A stretch of 64,000 nucleotides of DNA from Auriscalpium vulgare. Taxonomy: Eukaryota; Basidiomycota; Agaricomycetes; Russulales; Auriscalpiaceae. The notes under the pieces were generated by a model. It saw only the letters and a program-made list of their open reading frames with translations, did no database searches and had not been told where the DNA came from. Location: assembly GCA_019915015.1 (NCBI GenBank), contig JAHBBC010000002.1, positions 682,001 through 746,000 on the forward strand, in the 5' to 3' direction. Below are positions 37,476-46,917 of this stretch, in pieces. The translations under genes were made by a program, and so were the position numbers. Every line of letters begins with the position of its first letter. Position 1 is the first letter of the stretch.

Positions 37476-39444
37476 ATGTCCGCCAGCAGCACCGCCGTCG
37501 CGAATGGCACGCTGCACCAGAGACACACGGCATCCAAGCCCGAGTTTACCATCACCGACGAGGGCAGAAAGACCGACCAAAAGCTCGATGAGCACCTCTC
37601 GTAAGCGCCACATTTTCTGAACAACTCGCCAGCGCGCTGACGATCTCGGCGTGCGCTGGTCGAAGGTACGAGTTTGGCGGTCCATGGGGCGTGGCGGCGA
37701 TGATGACCGGCTTCCCCATGCTCATGTACTACCTCTGGATCTGTCTCTGGTTCTACGACGGCCAGATCGTCTACCCCACGTCGGTCGCGGACAGTCTGCC
37801 ATTCCTTGAGCGAATGTGGGGCCATGTCCGAGATGTGCGCGCTTGTTTTCTTTCTCGCATTCGACACGGCTCATACCCCCTTTAGGATGCCAGCCCGAAC
37901 CTATATGCGTGGAAGGTCTACACGGGCCTCATCGTCTACCAGCTTTTCCTCGCTTGGATCATGCCCGGGTATATGCAGGAAGGCCTACCCGTGCCCTCCC
38001 TCGGCTACAAGACGCTCATGTACAATTGCAATGCCCTCTATTGCATTTACACCACTATGGCCACTGCCGCGGCCCTCCACTACTACCACATCTTCCGCCT
38101 CACCGAGATCATCGACAACTATGGGCACATCATGTCTGTCGCGATGATCTACGGCTTTGCAGTCTCGTTCGGCATGTATTTCTGGACCGTCGCGCGGGGC
38201 GAGCAGATGCGCATGTCGGGCAACTTCCTGTACGATGTGTTTATGGGCGCGGCGCTGAACCCGCGCATTGGAACAATTGACCTGAAGATGTGGGCGGAAG
38301 TGCGCATTCCGTGGGTCATCGTGTTCTTCTTGGCCGTATCCGGCGCCTGCAAGCAATACGAGCAATACGGAACGGTCACTCCGGTGGGTTTGTAACGGCC
38401 GTTGAGTTAGTCATGCGATGCTCATCGACTGTCCAGAACATGGCATTCATGGTACTGGCGACCTGGTTTTATCTCAACGCATGGTACGTTTCCGTCTCAT
38501 AAAATGTGCGACTGTCGAGGAATGACACCTCATTAGTGGCAAAGGCGAGGAGTGCATCCCACAGACATGGGACATGTTCCACGAGAAGTGAGAACGCGCT
38601 TCTATCATATTGGTGAATATTCGCTTACAGTCCTTAGATGGGGCTTCATGGTCATCTTCTGGAATTTTGCCGGCGTTCCCTTCGTGCGTCCAATTGATTG
38701 ATCCCTCGGTGCAGACATATTTTTTGATGCACCATGCTCTAGACCTACGTGTACTCTGTGGTCTACATGGCGTCACATGACCCTTCGAAGTACGAGTTCT
38801 CAACGCCAGGCTACATCGCTCTCTACACGACGCTCTGCACCGCATACTATATGTAAGCTCTCTTTCTCATCGAAGCATGTACTCGTCGATTAAGTGTCTG
38901 TTGCAGATGGGACACGTCCATGTCGCAGAAGAGCCGCTTCAAGATGCAAACAGCCGGAAACTACCAAGTGCGATGGACATTCCCGCAACTGCCGTGGGGC
39001 ACCGTCGAGAACCCCGAATTTATCCAGACTGCCCATGGGTACGTATGCAAATCCTCATGGACGCGAACGTCTTACGAGCTTGTTTATAGCAATCGTCTTC
39101 TCACGAGTGGCTGGTGGCGGTTCTCTCGCAAGCCTGTAAGCATTTCATTGTCTCCTGACACTGCACACACTGATTGCTCCCAGAACTACGTCGCCGACTG
39201 GACTCAAAGCTTCACATGGGGCCTCGTCGTTGGCACTGCGTCGCCCATCCCTTACTTCTATTCCGTGTTCTTCATCACCGTGCTGGTCCACCGCACGACG
39301 CGTGATTTCGAACGGTATGTCTCATCCGTTATCAGGCCCACGTGCGAGCACTGAGCCCGTCGCAGGTGTGCGGTCAAGTACGGAAAGGATTGGGACCGCT
39401 ACTGCGAGGTGGTGCGGTGGAAGTTCATCCCCTACGTCTACTAG
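37476..39444 (+). CDS. ERG4: Delta(24(28))-sterol reductase
   Basis: Last step of ergosterol synthesis: NADPH-dependent reduction of the C24(28) double bond, in the ER membrane. About nine exons; the first are 37476-37600, 37666-37834 and 37886 onward. Protein of about 450 aa with many membrane helices. Family blocks seen: [94 protein letters not shown] and the C-terminal [21 protein letters not shown] with [21 protein letters not shown]. The C-terminal ERG4/ERG24 signature assigns the family, and the W-D-x-x-x-x-K block is typical of ERG4. Stop TAG at 39442-39444. Confidence 0.95.
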
Positions 39445-40560
39445 AGTTACAAGGCGCGTCAGACAGCTCGCTGATCCTGAGCAAGCTGTCTACTCTGCCT
39501 CGGGGAGACTAGCAGTGGTCCCGCTCGGGCTTCGCAAGCTTTCTTGCATATACCAACTTCTTGCCCGAAGGTGGGGGGAGGGTGTCCAAAAGTTAGATGC
39601 GCATTTATTCAGTCTCGTTACTAGTACATCACAATAATATTGTATCGACTTGCGGGCCCGAATAGAGAACTCGAAAAGCGCCGCTGCGCGCGGCAGCTAC
39701 TAACTTAGCTTGCCCAGGCGGAGCCACGTAGTACGAACATACCCTCATGTGAGCCCGTTAGAACGGTGGTTGCATGGTGAGAGACCTTTATATGTAATCT
39801 CTCTTGGCATGCACCTGGGCCGGCGAACGTCCTCGTCTTGACAACGTTCTATCAAACCTCACAGTGGTCTTGATACGACTGACTCTGACTGCTTGCTGCT
39901 GTGCTCGCCTCACGCAGGGTTGCTCCTCGCGTTCCACTTGACACGGATCTTCTCTGTTCCTTTACCCCATGTAGCCTACAGCCCGTCGGCGATGGCGGTG
40001 AGCCATCAATTATCTGGACGGGTCTTCGGGCATCGTAACAATATGATGGAGTCGCCCCGAATCTCGCGGGCAGGCAGCTGTCTGACATTCCCTCAAGGTC
40101 GGCATCCACTCACGGATGAGTACTTGTGCAGCGGCAGCGGTGTGCGACGAAGAGCTCATGAAGTCGCCCGCTGGCCGGAGGACTCCTTCCTTCCTTACCG
40201 TGGTCTCAGAGGGTCTCAGATCATGGCACTCGCCACGCGAAGGAAGTTGAACGTTCTTCCAATCAATTGCGACGGAGTGACGTAATGTGAGTGCGCCGTC
40301 GCAGTTTACCCGGACAATGGAACTTAGAGCGGAGCTTTTTCTTTGCCACAGCCTGACTCGGATGTCATGCCTATGACTTTGTACCTCCCTCAGATAACCT
40401 CATTCCATTCACTCTGGGGCTATGGCTGACCAGAATAAACAAGTTTGTAACCGCCGGAGCAATGCACAGCGATCGGCGGCATCACATCAAATCGCAACTG
40501 CCAACAGGCGACCGCGCCCTCATTTTAATTTGATCGCAGAATCCCTGTGTCTTCATCTGG

Positions 40561-40578
40561 GTCCGGACAGGTCCGGAC
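40561..40578. promoter_or_regulatory. Paired palindrome GTCCGGAC
   Basis: Two copies of the self-complementary octamer GTCCGGAC (40561-40568 and 40571-40578) separated by 2 bp, 17 bp upstream of the TATA box. Facing CCG/CGG triplets are typical half-sites of Zn2Cys6 regulators, so an operator role is plausible but unproven. Confidence 0.4.
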
Positions 40579-40594
40579 GGATCGCTGCACCACC

Positions 40595-40603
40595 TATAAA
40601 ATA
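40595..40603 (+). promoter_or_regulatory. TATA box of the first Kex2-module gene
   Basis: TATAAAATA lies about 155 bp upstream of the ATG at 40757. The second paralogue has TATAAAAT at an equivalent distance, and the sequences between TATA and ATG are related. Confidence 0.6.
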
Positions 40604-40756
40604 ACCAAGCACCTGTGTTGGAGTTCTTCAGCCTTTGCTCACTCCATTCGTTCGTCCAAGGTACTGGTTACCGTTCATTTCAACATTTTTCTTTGCCGCA
40701 GCATCATACGACCCCCTCCACACGAAACCCATTCCAATTCATTACTTTAATCAACA

Positions 40757-43121
40757 ATGCGTGCCTCTTCCTCCATCATTGCCTTGGCTCTCGCTGCCCA
40801 GCTCGCCCCCGCGCTCGCTGCCCCGCTGCCCCATTCTGAGCGTTTCGTGTACGTGCATCCTCGGTTTTTGTCGACATGCTTGTACTCACATCTCTTCACA
40901 GTCTCCCCGATGGCCTGACTGATGCTCAGATTGCCGCTATCCAGAAGCAGTTCCAAGGGCTGCCTGGGTGCGTTGGCCTCGCCACGTAGTATCCTCCCAT
41001 TCTGACTAGCATTTCGCAGCGTTGTCGCCCTCAAGCGTTTCATGTGCGTTCCTTCTCGGTATTCGAGAAATCGCTTGTACTGACGCCCCTCTGTCTAGTC
41101 TTCCCGACAACCTGACACCTGCGCAGATTGCCGCCATCCACAAGGAGTTTGAGAGCCGGCCGGGGTGCGTCCGTCTGCTACTTAGGATGCTCCTCCTGGC
41201 TAACTTTCCCCAGCGAGATCGCCGACAAGCGTTTCGTGTGCGTGCATCGTATTTCGATGGATCGCTTGTACTGACGCTCCTCTGTCTAGTCTTCCCGACA
41301 ACCTGACACCTGCGCAGATTGCCGCCATCCACAAGGAGTTTGAGAGCCGGCCGGGGTGCGTCAGTCCTGCTACTTCGTATGCTCCTTCTGACTGACTTGC
41401 CACAGCGAGATCGCCGACAAGCGTTTCGTGTGCGTGCATCGTATTTCGATGGATCGCTTACTACACTAACGCTTTATCCAGTCTTCCCGACACCTTGACC
41501 CCCGAGCAGGTTGCTGCGTTCCAAGATCAGTTCAAGAATCGGCCCTTTTCCCAGAATGCATCCTTCTTGAAGCGTTTCATGTATGTCCATCCCCGGGTTT
41601 AGAGAGACTGTTTGCACTAACACTTCTTTATCTAGTCTTCCCGACAACCTGACACCTGAGCAAGTTGACGCTATCCACAAGGAATTCGAGGGACTCCCCG
41701 GGTGCGTCCCACATCTCCGCTATATAGGTTGTTCTCCCTCTAATTGACTTCTCACAGCACCGTCGCCTTCAAGCGGGAAACTGTCGCAGGAGAGGTCGTC
41801 GAGGAGGGTGCCAAGGTCGCTGAGAAGACCGTCGGGGGTGCCCTCAAGGATGGCGCCCTGAGCGGTCTGGGCACCCTCTTCGGAGGTGCAGGGGTCGCTG
41901 GTCTGCTGGACCACTTCTCGCACAAGGATGCGACGTGCGTGCAGTGCATAAGCCGCCTCGAGTGTTGGCTGATTGAATTTGAACAGCCCCGCCTCCAGGC
42001 GCGAGATCCTCGAGTACCTCGAGGCTCGCGAGTCTGCCGCGGGTGAGGTCGCTGAGGACGGCGCGAAGGCGCTTGCTAAGAGCGGCGTCGCCAAGACGAT
42101 TGCCAACGGTGTCGCTGGCACCCTCACATCCCTCGGTGTCGGCGGTGCCATCTCCAGCCTCTTCGACCACTTCTCAAGCAAGGACCCTCAGTATGTTTCC
42201 TGATCTTCCGTCCGCGCGTCGTACTTACTTTGTGCCAGGTCCCGGCGTGAATTCCTTGAGTACCTCGAGAGCCGCGCCTATGAAGAGCTGGACGCCCGCG
42301 AGTCTGCCGCCGGTGAGGTCGCTGAGGACGGCGCGAAGGCGATTGCGAAGAGCGGCGTCGCCAAGACGATTGCCAACGGTGTCGCTGGCACCCTCACATC
42401 CCTCGGTGTCGGCGGTGCCATCTCCAGCCTCTTCGACCACTTCTCAAGCAAGGACCCTCAGTATGTTTCCTAATCTTCCGTCCGCGCGTCGTACTTACTT
42501 TGTGCCAGGTCCCGGCGTGAATTCCTTGAGTACCTCGAGAGCCGCGCCTATGAAGAGCTGGACGCCCGCGAGTCTGCCGCCGGTGAGGTCGCTGAGGACG
42601 GCGCGAAGGCGATTGCGAAGAGCGGCGTCGCCAAGACGATTGCCAACGGTGTCGCTGGCACCCTCACATCCCTCGGTGTCGGCGGTGCCATCTCCAGCCT
42701 GTTCGACCACTTCGGCAACAAGAACTCGCAGTACGTTTCATTGTCTTCCACACATGCGTCGTACTTACCGCGTGCCAGGGCGCAACGCGACTTCCTCGAC
42801 TTCCTCGAGCGCCGCGCCGACGTAGATCTCGCCGCCCGCGAGTCTGCCGTGGGTGAGGTCGCTGAGGACGGCGCGAAGGCGGTTGCGAAGAGCGGGATTG
42901 GCAAGACCATTGCTAACGGTGTCATTGGCACGCTTACGTCCCTTGGTGTCGGCGGTGGCATCTCCAGCCTCTTTGACCACTTCGGCAGCAAGAAGCAGGC
43001 GAAGCGCTTGATCCTCGAGTTCGTTGCGGAGCGTGCGGAGTCCGAGCTCGCTGCCCGTGCTATGAAGCGTGAGCTTCTGGACTCGATGCTCGCTGCCCGC
43101 GCCATCAACGAGCTTGATTAA
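40757..43121 (+). CDS. Secreted modular repeat protein with Kex2-type sites (paralogue A)
   Basis: Fourteen exons, 1683 nt, 560 aa: 40757-40848, 40902-40967, 41020-41043, 41099-41164, 41214-41237, 41290-41355, 41406-41429, 41482-41580, 41636-41701, 41758-41934, 41999-42190, 42239-42460, 42509-42730 and 42779-43121. All 13 introns are 46-64 nt, GT-AG and in phase 2. Residues 1-22 are a signal peptide (MRASSSIIALALAAQLAPAL). Part 1 has five units of about 30 aa: F(V/I)LPDxLTxxQ, a helix, then a xKR boundary (ALKR, ADKR, ADKR, FLKR, FKR). Part 2 has five units of about 58-74 aa: an acidic EILEYLEAR-like helix, an EVAEDGAKA stretch, a Gly/Ala-rich segment such as GTLTSLGVGGAISSLFDHF, and a basic boundary (SRR, SRR, AQR, AKR). 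It ends with MKRELLDSMLAARAINELD. The KR/RR sites suggest Kex2 cutting into peptides in the late Golgi. No known domain; role unknown. Its paralogue lies 1.1 kb downstream. Confidence 0.88.
41099..41481 (+). repeat. Tandem exon-intron duplication, about 191-bp units (paralogue A, part 1)
   Basis: Units 41099-41289 and 41290-41481 each contain a 66-nt exon, an intron, a 24-nt exon and an intron. Exons are identical or nearly so, and the introns are also alike (donors GTGCGTC and GTGCGTGCATCGTATTTCGA). More diverged units flank them at 40902-41098 and 41482-41757. Confidence 0.85.
42191..42730 (+). repeat. Tandem exon-intron duplication, two 270-bp units (paralogue A, part 2)
   Basis: Units 42191-42460 and 42461-42730 each consist of a 48-nt intron plus a 222-nt exon. 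They are almost identical over the first about 245 bp, intron included (one change, TGATC to TAATC), and diverge only at the exon end, where the second unit has the FGNKNSQ ending. This points to recent duplication or gene conversion. Confidence 0.9.
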
Positions 43122-44199
43122 ACACGACATTGGATGACTCTACCACTTTTCGTATGGAGTCACCTTACTCATGACATTTGTATGTATACAATCTGCGGCT
43201 AGATTTTGTTTGTAATGAAATTTAACGAATACATTGGCTCACGTTAACAATCATGTCTGCCCTCGACTCTAGTCTCCGTAGCTGACTCAATGACAGATGA
43301 TGCTCGATCTACTCGACTGGGACAATTTTTAGTCTCCCTTGCCGACCTTGGGACAATCTTGGGCAACAAAGCGGGTGACGGTTCTTGCAGGCTTATAGCT
43401 GCGCACTTGCGTTCACATCATGGCCGTGGCAGCACTGCGCGGCTACTATCATCTGGCACAGTGCTAGTACGGAGCCTCGGAGTCGGCGAGTATAGTCACC
43501 TGTAGAAACTTGCACAGTACTGTGGCTGATCTTGGCACTATAACCGTCGTTCGGTTAACGTACGTTATAAGGACGTGGGACATATGCGAGACTTGTTTCA
43601 CCCCATCACTGCTCTCATCATGCCCGGACTCCTGGTGTTGGCCCAGCCGATGTCTTGGACCCGCGGGCGTAGACTGCTACCGTCCGACATCGCTGCCGAG
43701 AGCCTGTCACCATACTTGCCTGAGTCGTAACAGGCTGTAACCTGCTGTGAAGTCAAGAAAGATGCTTCAGGAACCGCGACAGATTTTTCATACTTTGGTG
43801 GCACATCCATACTCTACCTGCCAGCCAAATGATCTCTTGGCTAGCGCGTCTGGGCGGGCGTTTTTCAAGAACTTGGCATCAAATCAGGATCGCGTCCGAG
43901 GCTGTGACGACACGCTGGCCTACGTCGGAGGCCAATTGTGGGGTGGTTGTGACGCCCAGTCTTGCCCAGTACTGATGGACAAGCGACCCGCAAGACTGCC
44001 AAGAAGCCAAGCTCTTGCTCGACATTCTATAAAATGCACGACGCACTGCAGTCTGATTTCCCCAGCCTTTGCTCACCAATTCGTTCCACAGGTACTGGCT
44101 ACCTCGATCTCACTCTCTTTTTTGCCGCTTCACGCCTTCACGAAGACAAGACAAGACCCTCGCCATCCTTCACTCTCTACAAATCAATCAGCACTCCAC
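43122..44199. other. Intergenic region between the two Kex2-module paralogues
   Basis: 1.08 kb with the 3' flank of paralogue A and the promoter of paralogue B. No gene seen. From about 44,020 on it resembles the upstream region of paralogue A (TATA box, GCTCACCAATTCGTTCC-like stretch, GGTACTGG, a CTTTTTTGCCGC tract). Confidence 0.6.
44028..44035 (+). promoter_or_regulatory. TATA box of the second Kex2-module gene
   Basis: TATAAAAT about 165 bp upstream of the ATG at 44200, matching the spacing in paralogue A. Confidence 0.6.
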
Positions 44200-45510
44200 A
44201 TGCGTTCCACGTCCGCTATCGTTCTTATGGCCGTTGCCAGCCAGGTCGCTCCCGCCCTTGCTGCGCCGGTGAGCAAGTTTGCAGGCAATGACCTCCAGGC
44301 GCGGGAGCCTATCGCCGTCGCGTGCGTGTCGACATTGCCTCGGCACATGACTCGGCGACACTAATCGCAGCTCATCTTCAACGCAGGTCTCTCGAGGCAC
44401 GCGCGAGCGTCGCTGGCGCCGTTGCAGAGGCCGCCGAGAGTACCGTCAGCGGAGCCCTCAAGAACGGCGTGCTCAGCGGTCTCGGAACGCTCTTCGGTGG
44501 CGCTGGCATCACGGCTCTCCTCAACCACTTTGGCAACAAGGAGTGAGTCGCGATACGATTCTTGACGCAGGATATATGCTCACATGGAATGCATAGCGAC
44601 GCCCCCACCAAGCGCGAGATCCTCGATGAAGTCGAGGAACGCATGGACGAGGAGATCGAGGCTCGCGCGAGCATCGGCGGCGCCGTTGCAGAGGCCGCCG
44701 AGAGCACCGTTAGCGGAGCCCTCAAGAACGGCGTGCTCAGCGGTCTCGGGACGCTCTTCGGCGGCGCTGGCATCACGGCTCTCCTCAACCACTTTGGCAA
44801 CAAGGAGTGAGTCGCGATACGACTCTTGACGCAGGATATATGCTCACATGGAATGTATAGCGACGCCCCCACCAAGCGCGAGATCCTCGACTTCATCGAG
44901 GAACGCATGGACGAGGAGATCGAGGCTCGCGCGAGCATCGGCGGCGCCGTTGCAGAGGCCACCGAGAGCACTGTCAGCGGAGCCCTCAAGAACGGCGTGC
45001 TCAGCGGTCTCGGAACGCTCTTCGGTGGCGCTGGCATCACAGCTCTCCTCAACCACTTTGGCAACAAGGAGTGAGTCGCAATATGATTATGTATACGCAG
45101 ATACATTCTCACATGAAATATTTAGCGCCGCCCCTACCAAACGTGAGATCCTCGATTTCATCGAGGCACGCATGGACGAATACGAACTCCAGGCGCGCAA
45201 TGAATTCGAGGCCGCGCAGTCCATTGCTGCCCGTGATACCGTCGCGGGCGAGGTCGTTGATGATGTCGCGAAAGCGGCGGCGAAGAGCGGCGTCGGCAAA
45301 ACGATCGCCAACGGCGTTGTGGGCACGCTCACTTCCCTCGGCGTTGGGGGCCTGGTCTCCAGCCTTTTCGACAAGTTCAGCAGCAAGGACAAGCGCATGC
45401 TCCTAGATTACATCGCCGAGCGCGCGGAGGGAGAGCTCGCGGCTCGCGCGATGAAGCGCGAACTCCTCGACACCCTGCTCGCTGCGCGCGCTATTAACGA
45501 GCTTGACTGA
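44200..45510 (+). CDS. Secreted modular repeat protein with Kex2-type sites (paralogue B)
   Basis: Five exons: 44200-44321, 44387-44542, 44597-44806, 44861-45070 and 45126-45510; 1083 nt, 360 aa. All introns are phase 2 and 54-65 nt. The signal peptide (MRSTSAIVLMAVASQVAPAL) matches paralogue A. There is no LPDxLT part. Three near-identical modules carry an EILDxxEERMDEEIEAR helix, AVAEAAESTVSGALKNGVLS, the Gly-rich GLGTLFGGAGITALLNHFGN and a boundary DAPTKR or AAPTKR. The last exon switches to the paralogue A type (GTLTSLGVGGLVSSLFDKF), then DKR, an acidic helix, AMKR and ELLDTLLAARAINELD. KR follows every module, so Kex2 would release peptides of about 20-70 aa. The Gly/Ala-rich parts could form membrane-active or self-assembling helices; that is inference. 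No named family recognised. Confidence 0.88.
44597..45125 (+). repeat. Tandem exon-intron duplication, two about 264-bp units (paralogue B)
   Basis: Units 44597-44860 and 44861-45125 each have a 210-nt exon plus a 54-55-nt intron; the exon at 44387-44542 with its intron is a third, 5'-shortened copy. Introns share GTGAGTCGCGATACGA and GACGCAGGATATATGCTCAC in the first two copies, so whole exon-intron blocks were duplicated. Confidence 0.9.
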
Positions 45511-45807
45511 TTTCTGACTTATTTATGGCATCCCTTATGAGGGTTTTTGGGGCGGATTTACGATTTACTAGCGGTATAAAGGGTTCAATAGTGTCACGGA
45601 ACGAATAAACTGGCTCACTTAGGATATGAACTCGAGTTCGTCGTTCAAGGTACGATGCAGCCATAGGCGATTGAAGGTGCTTTAAGGCTGAGTTCCGGCC
45701 AGCTCTGCTAACAGACAAGCAAGCAGCGAGCCAAACGTTTTATAGCCGACCAGCTAGGGAATATACTTCTCGGAAGACCGAGATGCATTGCACGATGAAG
45801 ACGCCGC
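45511..45807. other. Convergent 3' intergenic region
   Basis: Between paralogue B (plus) and RPC25 (minus). It includes GGGTTTTTGGGGCGG and an AATAAA at about 45604; no gene seen. Confidence 0.5.
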
Positions 45808-46727
45808 TTAACCTTCGTCCATGGCTTCTTCTCCAGCTTTCCACCAAGAAACCGGACCCAAGCCCTGCTCTGCTACTGAACACTGTTCAGTCATGCAGTG
45901 AGTGCCCAGATGTTTGATCGCGCAAGGCAGAACACACACCGTGATGGTATACGGTGGCCGACGCGTCTCCACCTGCACCTGCACACCCTCCGTCGCCTTC
46001 GGCGGTCCGGGCTCGTCGTCGTTGAATTCGTCCCTCTCAACACGCACGCGTACAATTTCGCCCTGATCGATATACATGCGTTCTGATGTTGGTGAGTCAA
46101 GGAGGTCGTGGCTGGTGGTAGCTTCTGATCCAGGAAGCCAGAAGTGTGCTCGCTCGTTAGAGTCGCTTTCGTGACATCGAAAGATAAGTAATTGCACATG
46201 GTTCAAATAGGGGAGAACGTACAAGGCCGAAGGTTGAGGTAGATATGGGAGTGGGATCCACATATCGTCGAAGAAGCCCACTGACACTGTCGGACTGTCA
46301 GCAAGGGACGCATCTCAGTTTTATAATGACTCACGTTGTATACCCTCTTCATCGGAGGACTTCACTTTGGCAAGGATCACCTCAGAGGGAAAGGGTCGAA
46401 AGACAGTCATTCGAAAGATGACTACGCCATAGCTCAGCAGCTGACAACCCGAACAATCAGACACAACGTACCGGTGTACCACAAAAAACCATCCCCATAC
46501 CTGATCTTCCCCTCCCCTGCCTCCGAAATGTCGAAGACACATAGGCATAGACCAACGTCGTGTAGAACGCGATTGGCGTATTTTTTGTTCAGTTCATTGA
46601 TGAGGGATTCTTCTGGGGGTACACCGAATTGAGACGGGTGTATTGGGATGGTGTCCTAGATAATGGGTGAGACATAGATCGCCTTTCGCCTGAAGGCGCG
46701 CACCTTGATGATAGACAAGACGAACAT
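45808..46727 (-). CDS. RPC25: RNA polymerase III subunit Rpc25 (RPC8, Rpb7-like)
   Basis: Stalk subunit of RNA polymerase III, paired with Rpc17, needed for initiation. About five exons. Exon 1 begins at ATG 46727 with MFVLSIIKD. Exon 2 continues IPIHPSQFGVPPEESLINELN, the SHS2/Rpb7 N-terminal domain, with VLHDVGLCLCVFDI. The next exon carries VFRPFPSEVILAKVKSSDEEG, then LSVGFFDDMWIPLPYLP, then an acidic YIDQGEIVRVRVERDEFND block of the OB fold. An in-frame intron near 45.89-45.95 kb separates PYTIT from the tail CSVAEQGLGPVSWWKAG, which matches the end of RPC8 proteins. Divergent from the carrier gene, 190 bp apart. Confidence 0.93.
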
Positions 46728-46917
46728 GGCGGACACAGAATATGCAGGTTCACGCCGTTGAAGAGCTCAATCTTATCTTATCGTGTTGCGATCTCGCGTC
46801 CATGCCGACGCGCCGATCGTCAGCGCGCTGGCGCGGCTGCATTTCGCCTCCTAGCGCTTTCCTCCTCCACGCTCTTTTCGTTTCACCCCCAGACCACTGG
46901 AAAGAGGTCTCAGCGAT

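Larger units (their letters stand above)
39445..40756. other. 1.3-kb intergenic region upstream of the first Kex2-module gene
   Basis: No gene seen. It holds the 3' flank of ERG4 and the promoter of the next gene. Near the end are a GTCCGGAC pair (40561-40578) and a TATA box, listed separately. The stretch 40640-40740 is CT-rich, with CCCTCCACACG near the likely transcript start. Confidence 0.6.

Noticed and set aside
42043..42825. 260-codon frame over the repeats of paralogue A
   Set aside because: An out-of-phase reading of the duplicated exons and introns; it runs through introns and lacks the signal peptide and module pattern.
44378..45112. 244-codon minus-strand frame with perfect-looking repeats
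   Set aside because: Antisense of the duplicated exons of paralogue B; the repeat pattern is inherited from the sense strand.
41020..45510. CRISPR-like regular repeats
   Set aside because: The regularity is exon and intron duplication in protein-coding genes; repeats carry open frames and splice sites.
40757..45510. Fungal RiPP cluster of ustiloxin or borosin type
   Set aside because: No UstY-like oxidase, tyrosinase or methyltransferase gene lies nearby; neighbours are ERG4 and RPC25. Only the Kex2-repeat design is shared.
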